The notes under the pieces are model-generated. The model was not told where the DNA came from. It searched no databases and worked only from the letters and a program-made list of their open reading frames with translations. Source: CAYMUR01 sp964393615 (GTDB lineage: Bacteria > Planctomycetota > Planctomycetia > Pirellulales > Pirellulaceae). From it: DNA of 33,813 bases. Positions 1 through 8,083 of the stretch are shown in pieces. A program made the translations under genes and the position numbers. The stretch is taken from assembly GCA_964393615.1 (NCBI GenBank), contig CAYMUR010000058.1, positions 1 to 33,813 of the forward strand, given 5' to 3'. Position 1 is the first letter of the stretch. Every line of letters starts with the position of its first letter.

Positions 1-963
1 CAGTGCCATCATCATGTATCCGAGCTGGCTGATTGTGGAATAAGCCAGCCTTGCTTTCAAATTGTCTTTCGTCAGCGCCACCAGCGATGCGATTAAAATC
101 GTCGCCCCTGCTGCATACATCAGCCATTGCGAAATGCCGGTCTTACTCAACAGTTCGACGCCAAAAATGTAAACGGAGACTTTCATTACCGTGAAAACAC
201 CCACCTTGACGACCGCCACTGCGTGCAAAAGCGCGCTGACCGGTGTGGGAGCAACCATGGCCGCCGGTAACCAACGGTGAAACGGCATTAAGGCGGCTTT
301 GCCTGTCCCAAATACGTACAGCCCAAGAAGAATACCGAGAACCCCGCCCCGCGCCTTGCCATCTAAAATCCCACCCGGCTTGAAATCAAGCGTTCCCGCC
401 ATGGTCCAGGTCCAGGTCACTGCCAACAACAAAAAGAAAACCGAAGTAAATAACAAAACTCCCAGGTATACCCGGCCACCGCGCCGTGCCTTGTCGTCAC
501 CATGATGGGTGACTAGTGGATAGGTCGAAAACGTTAACATTTCGTAGAAAACAAACAACACAAAAAGGTTCTTGGCAAAAGCGGCCCCTAGCACGGCAAA
601 AATTGCCACCGCAAAACAAACATAAAACCGGGTCTGGTGTTTTTCATCATGACTCCGCATATAACCAATGGAATAGCAGGTCGTTACGGCCCACAATCCG
701 GATGCCACCAGGGCAAACAGCATCCCCAATGGTTCGATCTCAAAAGCAATTGCCAACCCGGGTAACACTTCAAAAAGCGTCAACGCCGGCCGAGCTCCAG
801 CGAACACCTGCGGAGCCAACGACGCAACCACGATGAACAGCGCCCCCGCGATGAGTAGAGTAAACAGCTCTCGCAGGTTAGGCCGACGGGCAAACAGTCC
901 GGTCAAGATGACCGCGACGAGCGGTAGCAAAAGCGCCAAGCCAATCAAGGTTTCCACTGTCAT
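1..963 (-). CDS. Second MrpD/NuoL-M-like antiporter subunit, partial (C-terminus beyond left edge)
   Basis: Membrane subunit of the proton-conducting transporter family (NuoL/M/N, MrpA/D), expected to move H+ or Na+ across the cytoplasmic membrane as part of the Mrp complex encoded upstream. It is an open frame of 321 codons from the ATG at 963-961 to the window edge, nearly all hydrophobic helices. Hallmark charged residues are in place: Glu141 in a FVFYEMLTFSTYP helix (TM5-type glutamate), Lys222 in GTGKAALMPFHRWLP, and Lys253 in LLHAVAVVKVG. The HRWLPAAMVAPTPVSALLH segment is typical of NuoL/MrpA rather than strict MrpD. The start overlaps the upstream mrpD stop as ATGA, so translation is probably coupled. 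It could be the N-terminal part of a split MrpA or an extra MrpD paralogue; the missing C-terminus prevents a choice. Confidence 0.88.
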   Translation of the reverse strand, partial: MTVETLIGLALLLPLVAVILTGLFARRPNLRELFTLLIAGALFIVVASLAPQVFAGARPALTLFEVLPGLAIAFEIEPLGMLFALVASGLWAVTTCYSIGYMRSHDEKHQTRFYVCFAVAIFAVLGAAFAKNLFVLFVFYEMLTFSTYPLVTHHGDDKARRGGRVYLGVLLFTSVFFLLLAVTWTWTMAGTLDFKPGGILDGKARGGVLGILLGLYVFGTGKAALMPFHRWLPAAMVAPTPVSALLHAVAVVKVGVFTVMKVSVYIFGVELLSKTGISQWLMYAAGATILIASLVALTKDNLKARLAYSTISQLGYMMMAL

Positions 964-2475
964 GGCGCCACCTGCAGCAATAATTCTGCCGCCTGGCGGG
1001 CAACACTGATAGGAAGCTCCGTCCAAAGGCCGAAAAGAACACTTGCGCCAATGACTAGCAACGTGGGCAGCAGCATCGACAGAGGGGCTTCGTCCGTGAC
1101 TGCAGGCTGGTCAGCTGGCTTTTGGAAATAAGCGACTTCGACGACTCGCCAGACATAAATCAACGCCAGCAAAGAACTACCCAACACAAGGACGGCCACC
1201 GGCCACCAACCTCGTTCCAGGGCGGCAGTCACCAAATACCATTTACTGATAAATCCTGCGGTACAGGGCACGCCGATCAACCCCAAACCTCCGAGCACCC
1301 AGGAAAACATCGTGAAGGGCATTTTGCGCCCCATACCACGCAAGTCTTCCAGCTGCACCGATCCCAGCTTGAGCGCCAGGCAACCCACCGCCAAAAACAT
1401 GCCTCCCTTGATAGCCGCATGGTTAAACATGTGGACGATACCACCGGTCAATCCATTCACCGACGCAAAGCTAATCCCCAGTACCATGTAACCAACTTGT
1501 GCCACACTGGAAAAAGCCAGCATGCGTTTGATATCCGTCTGAAAAATAGCAGCCGTAGAAGCAACCACAATGCCGATCAATGACAGGACCGTTAACCCGA
1601 GATCCAGCGGCAANNNNNNNNNNAGTACCAAAGGTAAATGTGGCGCCGAAAACCGTGAAAACAAAACGCAGTAAAATATAAACCGAAACCTTCGTGGCAG
1701 TAGCCGCCAAAAAGGCCGTCACCACTGACGGCGCATAGGTGTAAGCGTTGGGCAGCCACAGATGCATCGGAAACAAAGCCATCTTCAAGCTAATACCAAC
1801 GGTTAAAAATGCAAAGGCGACCGTCACGGTACGCGTATCGATCGCCTTGACGGAATTGCCGTTAAGTAACACTTCTACATACAGCCGATGCGCCATGTCC
1901 TCCATGTTCAACGTACCTGTCATCATGTACATCAAGCCGATTCCCACCAGCATGAAGGTAGCGCCAATCGTACCCATGACCAGGTAACGGAAGGATGCGG
2001 TCAAGGCCCGTCGCGATCGACCCAGGCTAATCAGCGCGTACGATGAGAGGGACGAAATTTCCAGGAAAACGAATAAATTGAAAAGATCACCCGTAATCAC
2101 AATCCCCAGCAAACCGGTAAGACACAATAAATATTGCGTAAAAAACAAATACTGCCGATCCTTTGGAATTTCCGCCGCCACGCTACAGGGTGCATACGAC
2201 ACCACCAGCGCACCCACTCCAGAAACAAACAGCAACACAAAAGCACTCAACGTATCAACACGATATTCAATCCCCCACGGCGCTGGCCAACCACCAAGCT
2301 GATACGTGATCACACCGCTGGTCAAGACGCGGACCAGCAACAAACCTGCCATCACAAAACTAGCCCAACAAGCGACGACCGCCATGCCCACGACCAGGGC
2401 CCTTTGCCGAGCCAACACGCATAACGGCGCCGCTACCAGCGGTACAACAATTTGCAAGACTGGCAGATGCTCCAT
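960..2475 (-). CDS. mrpD: Na+/H+ antiporter subunit MrpD (MnhD), interrupted by a 10-N assembly gap
   Basis: Core ion-translocating subunit of the Mrp antiporter, homologous to NuoM/N. The N-terminal part contains DLFNLFVFLEISSLSSYAL (TM5 glutamate) and LKMALFPMHLWLPNAYTYAP (TM7 lysine); after the gap comes IFQTDIKRMLAFSSVAQVGYM, another family signature. The reading frame changes at the run of ten Ns (1614-1623): the upstream part ends FGATFTFGT and the downstream part resumes LPLDLGLTV. Since both sides align as one continuous protein of about 505 residues, normal for MrpD, the frameshift comes from the arbitrary gap length and the gene is probably intact. The start is ATG 2475, with AGGA six bases upstream; a GTG at 2478 overlapping the mrpC stop is the alternative. 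The end overlaps the next gene by ATGA. Confidence 0.88.
1614..1623. other. Assembly gap (10 Ns)
   Basis: Ten consecutive N bases lie inside mrpD. In-frame joining of the two flanks needs a gap length divisible by three, so 10 is a placeholder and not a measured length. Confidence 0.99.
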
Positions 2476-2861
2476 CACGTTTCCTGATCCTTGAGGAGTA
2501 TCTCGTCTTCTTCGATCGTGCCGTAGCCTTCGTGGATCCGTACAATTAACGCCAGGGCCAAGGCGGTTGTCGCCACACCAACGACAATCGCGGTCAGAAT
2601 CAATACACTCGGTAACGGATGAGAGAACTCACTCCATTTTTCGCCGCTAAAAAATTTCTTTGCCGGCAGGATGGGAGCTGTCGCGCCGTGAATTTTTCCC
2701 ATCGTAAGGTACAGCAAAAACACAGACACCTGAAAGATATTCAGGCCAATTATTTTTTTAATCAAATTACGCCGGGCAATCACGATATAGAATCCTGTCA
2801 TCATCAAAAATATGACAATCCAGTAATTGTAAAGACCCAGTAAGTTCACCTGATTGATCAT
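2475..2861 (-). CDS. mrpC: Na+/H+ antiporter subunit MrpC (MnhC, NuoK-like)
   Basis: Small membrane subunit (128 residues) homologous to NuoK of complex I, part of the Mrp antiporter. Three hydrophobic helices are visible: residues around 10-28 (YNYWIVIFLMMTGFYIVIA), 36-54 (IIGLNIFQVSVFLLYLTMG) and 84-107 (SVLILTAIVVGVATTALALALIV). The last is the typical MrpC/NuoK motif HPLPSVLILTAIVVGVA, with a conserved proline and threonine. The length is slightly above the usual 110-115 residues because of a charged tail ending IEEDEILLKDQET. The ATG start at 2861-2859 overlaps the mrpB stop (ATGA), and the TGA stop overlaps the mrpD start region. Function is assigned from family and context. Confidence 0.93.
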   Translation of the reverse strand: MINQVNLLGLYNYWIVIFLMMTGFYIVIARRNLIKKIIGLNIFQVSVFLLYLTMGKIHGATAPILPAKKFFSGEKWSEFSHPLPSVLILTAIVVGVATTALALALIVRIHEGYGTIEEDEILLKDQET

Positions 2862-3295
2862 TCAACACGCTCCCTGCCGGCAAACGACAAGAAAATCACG
2901 ATCATCACCGCAGCAACCGTCATCCCCACTCCCAACTCGACCAGAAAAATCCCCAAATGCTGACCATGGGGCAGGAAACCATGCAGTATTTCATGCTCCA
3001 GCACGTTGTAATCCAGAAAGTTGCCACCACACAACATGGTCAACATTCCGGTCCCGGCATACACCAGAATCCCCAGGGCCATCACGGTTTCCAGAACAAC
3101 ACCAGGCGCCGTCCTTCTCAACGCCTGCAATCCAAACACAAGACCATAGACAATGAACGCGGAGGCAAAGATAACACCCGCCTGAAAACCACCACCCGGC
3201 CCATAATCACCATGAAACTGGACATACAATGCGAACAAAAGCACGTAAGGAATCAACAGCTTGGTCACCACGCGGAGAATTGAATAATGCCTCAC
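2858..3295 (-). CDS. mrpB: Na+/H+ antiporter subunit MrpB (MnhB domain)
   Basis: MnhB-domain membrane subunit (145 residues) of the Mrp antiporter. The family signature QFHGDYGPGGGFQAGVIFA is near residues 26-45, followed by hydrophobic helices to the C-terminus. It begins with a GTG at 3295-3293 that overlaps the stop of the upstream gene (GTGA), and no better start is available without losing the first helix (ILRVVTKLLIPYVLLFALYV). The length is normal for a stand-alone MrpB, because the MbhE-like segment that often precedes this domain is encoded by the upstream gene instead. Expected to pack against MrpA C-terminal helices and MrpC in the membrane. Confidence 0.93.
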   Translation of the reverse strand: MRHYSILRVVTKLLIPYVLLFALYVQFHGDYGPGGGFQAGVIFASAFIVYGLVFGLQALRRTAPGVVLETVMALGILVYAGTGMLTMLCGGNFLDYNVLEHEILHGFLPHGQHLGIFLVELGVGMTVAAVMIVIFLSFAGRERVE

Positions 3296-3852
3296 GCCTT
3301 CTCCTCCTCACGGCGTCGCGATGCCGTGCCGCGCAACAGCAAGAGCACCCCCGTGCCAGCCGTAAAAATCACCACGGTTTCTCCTAACGTGTCATAGCCA
3401 CGATAACTTGCCAACACGGCAGTGATTACATTAGGAACCCCGATCTCCTTGTCTGCTTTCTCCACGTACGAGGGCTCAGGATACCTATGAATGGGAGCGT
3501 CAGCATCCCCGTAATATGGCATGTCAAGGGTTCCGTAAACCAAGGCGGCACCGGTTAACAGCACCACGATAAGGGGAAGCAATGGTGATTCTTTTGACGG
3601 CTTGGCTTCGTGATTGGTCAATGCCAGCGTCGCCAACATCAACACGGTTGCAATCCCCGCCCCAACTGCCGCCTCCGTGAACGCAACATCCGGCGCGTCC
3701 AGCAACAGCATCCAGCCAGCCCCCAAAAAACTATAGATGCCAGTCACCATGACCGCGGCCCACAGATCGCGCATGCGGGCTGCAGTGATTGCCGTGCAGG
3801 CAAGCAGGGTTAAAAGCAGAACGACTATTCCATGGGTGACAATGTCAGTCAA
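3292..3852 (-). CDS. MrpA C-terminal-like subunit (DUF4040/MbhD plus MbhE-like segment)
   Basis: A 186-residue membrane protein matching the C-terminal part of MrpA, which in Mbh/Mbx-type complexes exists as separate MbhD and MbhE proteins. The first half (residues about 8-100) has four helices including MVTGIYSFLGAGWMLLLDAPDVAFTEAAVGAG, typical of DUF4040. The second half carries the MbhE signature NVITAVLASYRGYDTLGET followed by a final helix and an Arg-rich tail (RGTASRRREEEKA). The start is TTG at 3852-3850: it overlaps the mrpG stop as TTGA, AAGGTGAG lies about nine bases upstream, and the next in-frame ATG would delete a helix. Its position between mrpG and mrpB is what the Mbh order predicts. 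Direct ion-transport role is inferred from the family. Confidence 0.85.
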   Translation of the reverse strand: MTDIVTHGIVVLLLTLLACTAITAARMRDLWAAVMVTGIYSFLGAGWMLLLDAPDVAFTEAAVGAGIATVLMLATLALTNHEAKPSKESPLLPLIVVLLTGAALVYGTLDMPYYGDADAPIHRYPEPSYVEKADKEIGVPNVITAVLASYRGYDTLGETVVIFTAGTGVLLLLRGTASRRREEEKA

Positions 3853-4241
3853 TTGGTTGGCTCACCTTGGTTTTCGGAGACGACCGGCTCAATACCTCGC
3901 GTAAAAGCCGATTGCGCCAGCGCGTGACAGGAAGAAGGGCTACTGATCAACAGAAAAAACAGAATCATGATTAGTTTCACTGCGATGAGCCAAGGTGCGG
4001 GCTCCAGGCCCTCGGCCAAACCATGCTCTATCAGTGGCTGGATGCCCACCTTGAGCGTCTGGAACGTCAACCCCAGCACCACCAGCCCAGCGCCCAACGT
4101 GTCCGTAATACCACCGCCGTGCAGCCGCGCATAGAAATCAGGAAGACGTATGATTCCGATGCCTCCTACCACGGCAAACAATGACCCGCCGATCAGGCAT
4201 ACCCAGCTCAAAATGTCAAAGACAAGTACGACCAAAGTCAC
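3849..4241 (-). CDS. mrpG: Na+/H+ antiporter subunit MrpG (MnhG)
   Basis: MnhG/PhaG-type membrane subunit (130 residues). The first two thirds show the family pattern: an opening helix (LSWVCLIGGSLFAVVGGIGIIRLPDFYARLHGGGITDTLGAG), where RLPDFYARLH and the TDTLG segment are diagnostic, and two further helices. The C-terminal 30 residues after the last helix are polar and of no clear function. The start is a GTG at 4241-4239 overlapping the mrpF stop by four bases (GTGA); the stop in turn overlaps the next gene's TTG. MrpE, F and G together form the small-subunit block of the antiporter. Confidence 0.92.
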   Translation of the reverse strand: MTLVVLVFDILSWVCLIGGSLFAVVGGIGIIRLPDFYARLHGGGITDTLGAGLVVLGLTFQTLKVGIQPLIEHGLAEGLEPAPWLIAVKLIMILFFLLISSPSSCHALAQSAFTRGIEPVVSENQGEPTN

Positions 4242-4522
4242 CCTCTCCCCTCGATTTCCGTGTCGGCAAAGTGACCATATCGTGAAAACCGAAGCACGGC
4301 GACCATGCCAATGAAATTCATCAAGGCATAAAGCAGGCCGATATCAAGAAAGTCAGGACGTTCTGTCAAAAATCCAATCACCACGATTAACAAGACGGTC
4401 TTGGTACCAAACATATTCAAAGCCAGGACTCGATCAAACACAGTCGGACCACGCCAGGCACGCACTAATGCCAAGGACATCGTCACCACGATTGCCGCCA
4501 TGGCGACTACAAACATGGACAT
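4238..4522 (-). CDS. mrpF: Na+/H+ antiporter subunit MrpF (MnhF)
   Basis: MnhF-type subunit of 94 residues, the normal length for the family. It has three helices, with the diagnostic loop LVRAWRGPTVFDRVLALNMFGTKTVLL (residues about 19-45), where the GPTxxDRVLALN pattern is conserved, and a second block DIGLLYALMNFIGMVAVLRF. The ATG at 4522-4520 overlaps the last base of the mrpE stop (TAATG), which favours re-initiation. MrpF homologues have been linked to Na+ and cholate efflux in other bacteria; here the role is assigned from family and operon context. Confidence 0.93.
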   Translation of the reverse strand: MSMFVVAMAAIVVTMSLALVRAWRGPTVFDRVLALNMFGTKTVLLIVVIGFLTERPDFLDIGLLYALMNFIGMVAVLRFSRYGHFADTEIEGRG

Positions 4523-5067
4523 TATGGCAGCCTCTCCAATCCTGTTACCCGCCGATCCATCTCGCCGGTCTGGTCAAACTCCGCTGCCTCGGACGACAGG
4601 GTGTGCACTAGAATTTCATCTTTTTGCATGTTGACGGAAACCGTTCCTGGTGTAAGCGTGATCGAATTGGCAAAAATCACCCGCGTCAAGTCTTCTTTCT
4701 GACTGGCCTTCACCCGAATCATGTGAGGCCGGATCGGCAAACTGGGGTGTATTATTCGCCGTGCCACATCCCAATTGGCTCGAATAATTTCCTTGATTAG
4801 CCATGGCATATAATTAATAAATGGCCGTATGCCCAATTGAATGGGAACTCCTTCCTCATCAATAATTTTCATCCGGCGCAACAAAAACACGACGGCCAAG
4901 CAAGAACAGAGTCCCAATGCCATGAGAAACATATCGTGGTAGTGGCCAGACCAAATGAGCCACATGGCAAACAAAACCAAGGTCAGAACAAACGTGTTGG
5001 CCCAAGTCCGTGTGGGCTGTCTGCCCGCCACATTCGTGACACCCTGATCAGAAGCGGTTTCAGTCAT
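4522..5067 (-). CDS. mrpE: Na+/H+ antiporter subunit MrpE (MnhE), first gene of the mrp operon
   Basis: MnhE-domain protein, 181 residues from the chosen ATG at 5067-5065. Residues about 20-65 form two helices (WANTFVLTLVLFAMWLIWSGHYHDMFLMALGLCSCLAVVFLL); the soluble part has the family signature YMPWLIKEIIRANWDVARRI, then VKASQKEDLTRVIFANSITLTPGTVSVNMQKDEILVHTLS, the conserved TPGT block. A longer frame reaches back to a TTG at 5133, but those 22 extra residues do not look like MnhE and the TTG has no ribosome site. The stop overlaps the mrpF start. Transcription probably begins about 75 bases upstream, at the promoter candidate at 5151-5179. Confidence 0.92.
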   Translation of the reverse strand: MTETASDQGVTNVAGRQPTRTWANTFVLTLVLFAMWLIWSGHYHDMFLMALGLCSCLAVVFLLRRMKIIDEEGVPIQLGIRPFINYMPWLIKEIIRANWDVARRIIHPSLPIRPHMIRVKASQKEDLTRVIFANSITLTPGTVSVNMQKDEILVHTLSSEAAEFDQTGEMDRRVTGLERLP

Positions 5068-5150
5068 AGCAATGAGAAGCTGGTAAACTAAACAAGAAAC
5101 ATACAAGGCACGCTGACCAAGCGGCCACACCAATCGCCGTAAACTCGCCT

Positions 5151-5179
5151 ATTTTAGTACATTGAAATAAATTCCCCAA
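5151..5179 (-). promoter_or_regulatory. Candidate sigma70-type promoter for the mrp operon
   Basis: Read on the minus strand, TTGGGG (5179-5174) and TAAAAT (5156-5151) are separated by exactly 17 bases in an A/T-rich stretch, placing a start site near 5144 and a leader of about 75 bases before mrpE. Pattern match only. Confidence 0.35.
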
Positions 5180-5276
5180 GACTAAATTTTTGCCACGGAT
5201 CAGCACTGAGGTAGTCGCCGTCAAGGGACATGACAAAACTTTTCTGTGAGAAGGGCAGGGGCCCATCAAGCCTCGT

Positions 5277-5318
5277 GGGGTGCTTGTACCTGGCAGCGTC
5301 CTGATTTTCCAGCACCCC
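5277..5318. repeat. Imperfectly enclosed inverted repeat (8-bp arms, 26-base loop)
   Basis: GGGGTGCT at 5277-5284 is complementary to AGCACCCC at 5311-5318. The wide loop and lack of a T-run argue against a simple terminator. It may be part of a degenerate REP-like element or a protein-binding site; the sequence alone does not decide. Confidence 0.4.
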
Positions 5319-5672
5319 CGGGATAAAAGTGTGTCAGACAGCACGCCAACCGATTTCCCACGGCCGGCGCCACGCTGCATGCTAACCCTTGGATATTTTT
5401 TATTTCGGACATTTCAGCCTAGCATGAATTTCAAGCGTGACAACTGCCAACCGTGCCTTGTCAGCGGAGAAATTTGGGCTTCTCGCCCTGTCCATTCACC
5501 GGGTGACATTCAAGACGATCGTGAAACCTGCTATCTTCGAACCCGTATGAGGTCTGCGAAGTGGCTGCCTGCCGCTTGCAGCTCCCTCCCGAAAACTCCT
5601 CCGAAACCAAGCGAACGCAAACAACAAGACAATTCTTAAAACGACCATACACTGAAGCGAGCGGGAAATTCT

Positions 5673-7202
5673 GTGACGACTCATTCTTTGCCACCGACCA
5701 TTGCTGCAGCATTTGATCCACAACTGTTTTATGCCGCTGGCCAGCAATTGGTGGAACAACTCACAACGCATCTGGCCCGTGTTCAAGAGGGAAAGGTTCC
5801 CGTTTTACCCTGGTCTCCTCCCGCCGACAAAATCTCGCAGGCAACCCAATGGATGCAGGAAAAGGAAAGCCCCGGTGAGACGGCTGATCTGGACAGGCAA
5901 CGCCTGGCGACCCGGTTTTCAGAAATCGTCCATTTAGCTCTGAAACACGGAAACAACCTACACCACCCGCACTACGTAGGACATCAAGTTCCTGCTCCCG
6001 TACCACTGGCGGGTCTCTTTGACGCGGTGGGTGCGGTTACCAACCAGGTCATGGCCATTTATGAGATGGGCCCCTGGGCCACGGCTGCAGAACATGCGGT
6101 CCTGGAGGCCATCGGAACTCGTATCGGCTGGAACCCTGACGAATTTGGCGGGGTGATCACGTCCGGTGCGTCGCTGGCAAATCTGACAGCACTCTTAACA
6201 GCCCGCAACGTCTCCCTCGCGGGGACCTGGCACCAGGGTATTGGCCGCCACAAAAACCCCGTGTTGGTCGCCCATGCAGAAGCTCATTACTCGACAGAAC
6301 GGGCTGCCGGGGTACTTGGCATCGGGACGGATCATATCGTCAAGGCTGAGATTGATGCGCGGCGGGCCATGGACCCCCAGCGTTTGGACGACACGCTGGC
6401 AGATTTACGACGACGCGGAACCCCGATTGTGGCGGTCGTCGCATTTGCCTGCGCGACTCCTATCGGGGCATTTGATCCATTGACCGATATCGCAGCGGTT
6501 TGCAAAAAATACGATGTGTGGCTCCATGTCGATGCTGCCCACGGTGGCGCAGCATGCATGAGTCACAAGCATCGGCACCTCTTAACCGGCTTGGAATTAG
6601 CCGACAGTGCCGTGTGCGACGCTCACAAAATGTTTTTCATGCCCGCTTTGTGTGCGTTACTTTTTTATCGAGATGGTGCACATTGCTACGGGGCATTCGA
6701 CCAGCATGCTCCTTACCTGTTCGACCCGCTCGCCGCCGACATGTCAGAATACGACAGTGGACGTAGTGTATTTGAATGCACCAAAAGAGCAGCTGCCTAT
6801 GGAATCTGGGGCACCTGGTCCATGTTTGGTCCATCCCTTTTCGAAGAAATGGTCGACACAACCTTTCGCATCGCGCAAGAATTCTACGAATTACTGGCCA
6901 CTGCCGAGGACTTCGAAGTCTGTTATCGACCGGAATGTAATATTGTTGCCTTTCGACATCTGCCTCCACGGTTACGAGACAGCCCCAGGGCAGACATTAA
7001 CCGATTTCAAGCAGAACTTCGGCGGCGCGTGATTGAATCTGGCAGCTATTATCTCGTGTCCAGTGTCCTCGATGGACAGAATGTTTTGCGGACGACCATC
7101 ATTAATCCAGTGACGGAAAAGCACCACCTTGTCGGATTGCTAGACGCCCTAAGAATCGCCGGGGAAAAACTACTCGACCATCCTCAGCACGGCAAAGAAT
7201 AA
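5673..7202 (+). CDS. Group II PLP-dependent amino acid decarboxylase family protein
   Basis: A 509-residue fold-type I PLP enzyme of the glutamate/aromatic-L-amino-acid/diaminobutyrate decarboxylase family; it should remove CO2 from an amino acid in the cytoplasm. Landmarks are HHPHYVGHQVPAP (substrate entry, residues about 94-106), GGVITSGASLANLTALL (PLP phosphate loop, about 155-172), HVDAAHGG with Asp287 binding the pyridine nitrogen, and DAHKMFFMP with Lys319 as the Schiff-base lysine. The start is GTG 5673; no nearer ATG exists in frame, and the upstream GCGGGA is a weak ribosome site. The substrate cannot be read from the sequence: glutamate, 2,4-diaminobutyrate and aromatic acids are all possible. 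The gene stands alone, divergent from mrp; decarboxylation consumes protons, so a shared pH-stress role is conceivable but inferred. Confidence 0.9.
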   Translation: MTTHSLPPTIAAAFDPQLFYAAGQQLVEQLTTHLARVQEGKVPVLPWSPPADKISQATQWMQEKESPGETADLDRQRLATRFSEIVHLALKHGNNLHHPHYVGHQVPAPVPLAGLFDAVGAVTNQVMAIYEMGPWATAAEHAVLEAIGTRIGWNPDEFGGVITSGASLANLTALLTARNVSLAGTWHQGIGRHKNPVLVAHAEAHYSTERAAGVLGIGTDHIVKAEIDARRAMDPQRLDDTLADLRRRGTPIVAVVAFACATPIGAFDPLTDIAAVCKKYDVWLHVDAAHGGAACMSHKHRHLLTGLELADSAVCDAHKMFFMPALCALLFYRDGAHCYGAFDQHAPYLFDPLAADMSEYDSGRSVFECTKRAAAYGIWGTWSMFGPSLFEEMVDTTFRIAQEFYELLATAEDFEVCYRPECNIVAFRHLPPRLRDSPRADINRFQAELRRRVIESGSYYLVSSVLDGQNVLRTTIINPVTEKHHLVGLLDALRIAGEKLLDHPQHGKE

Positions 7203-7253
7203 TCTGCTGATTGCTGCGCCTGTTTTTATGCCAGAGACCAGCGTTTCGATTTT

Positions 7254-7496
7254 CTATCCACGGTCTATTTTGTCATATTGCTGGGCAATGGCGCTCGTCA
7301 GCTCGTCCCGATTCATGTTGTTGAATCGTTCAAAATCACTGTCTGCATCCTCCACACGGCCCGACCGTGGTCGCCTCAGATAACCAAACGTCATGATACG
7401 GAGGATTTTTCCAAACAATCCCCGCCTGACTTCGCCGCGTGCCGTACGTGCTGCATAATCGTCACGTAACCGTTCGTCACCCATTCTTGAAACCAT
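7254..7496 (-). CDS. Small charged hypothetical protein
   Basis: I do not recognise this protein. It has 80 residues from the ATG at 7496-7494, which has AGGA seven bases upstream on the minus strand; a GTG 84 bases further out would add 28 residues without a ribosome site. The first half is strongly basic with many Arg residues (DERLRDDYAARTARGEVRRGLFGKILRIMTFGYLRRPRSGR), with a short amphipathic stretch GLFGKILRIMTFGYL that could touch membrane or nucleic acid. The second half is acidic and helical (EDADSDFERF, then MNRDELTSAIAQQYDKIDRG). It is convergent with the decarboxylase, 51 bases from its stop. The balanced composition and good ribosome site favour a real gene; no function is proposed. 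Confidence 0.5.
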   Translation of the reverse strand: MVSRMGDERLRDDYAARTARGEVRRGLFGKILRIMTFGYLRRPRSGRVEDADSDFERFNNMNRDELTSAIAQQYDKIDRG

Positions 7497-8083
7497 CGTA
7501 GTATCCTGCCTGCCATACTGGAAAACAACGTGTAAATTTTCGGGCAGAAAAATCACCTGCGGCGATTTGACCTCACACACTCATGTTTATACCCTACCAC
7601 CGGAAACGGTTCGCAAGGGATCATTCTGTGATCATAATTCACGACAAGATAAATGTCAAAATTTAAAAAAACATCCTGAAATTTTCGTAGCTGGCTTGCG
7701 CAGGTCAGAACAACGTTGGGTGACCCTTCATCAAGCCATCCTTTCTGCGATCATCCCATCTGTCCCGCCAGGGAGGGACTTAGATACCATGCTTTGCGGT
7801 CTCTCCTTTCGCCAGCACTGCTCCAGCAGTCGTGCAGGCTGTGCAAATGCCGGTTTTTGGCGATGAAGAGAAACTACCGATTTCTGCAGAAAATTGTTGA
7901 ATCAAGGTAAATGTCCTCTATCTTCCCCTGAACTTCATCCTTCTTGATATTGAAAAACGCTCTGCGAAAGGCGAAAATTAGGAGAGAGCAAGTTTTTTCA
8001 TACGTAGCGGGTGCCCACGAACAGATCGGCCATGCTAACGGGCATACGACCCGGTGACCGAAAACAACGACTGGGAGAACTCC
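7497..8083. other. 587-base region without a convincing gene
   Basis: Open frames on either strand here have unbalanced composition and no supporting ribosome site. I see no tRNA, no clear terminator and no repeat array. It should contain divergent promoters for the small minus-strand gene and the HNH gene, but no promoter stands out. Confidence 0.5.

Larger units (their letters stand above)
5068..5672. other. 605-base intergenic region between divergent mrp operon and decarboxylase
   Basis: No convincing gene on either strand; the open frames here have atypical composition. It holds the mrp promoter candidate at the left and an 8-bp inverted repeat (GGGGTGCT at 5277-5284, AGCACCCC at 5311-5318, 26-base loop). 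Both divergent transcription units must be driven from here unless one is internal, so it is the natural place for shared control. Confidence 0.6.

Noticed and set aside
516..836. 106-codon open frame opposite the second antiporter subunit
   Set aside because: It lies antisense to a well-supported membrane protein with conserved charged residues and has the Arg/Gln/Thr-rich composition of a shadow frame.
5280..5639. 119-codon open frame in the mrp/decarboxylase gap
   Set aside because: Cys/Pro/Arg-rich without structure-like periodicity and no ribosome site; the region is better read as regulatory.
7567..7866. 99-codon open frame in the gap before the HNH gene
   Set aside because: It has no ribosome site and no protein-like pattern, and it overlaps where divergent promoters are expected.
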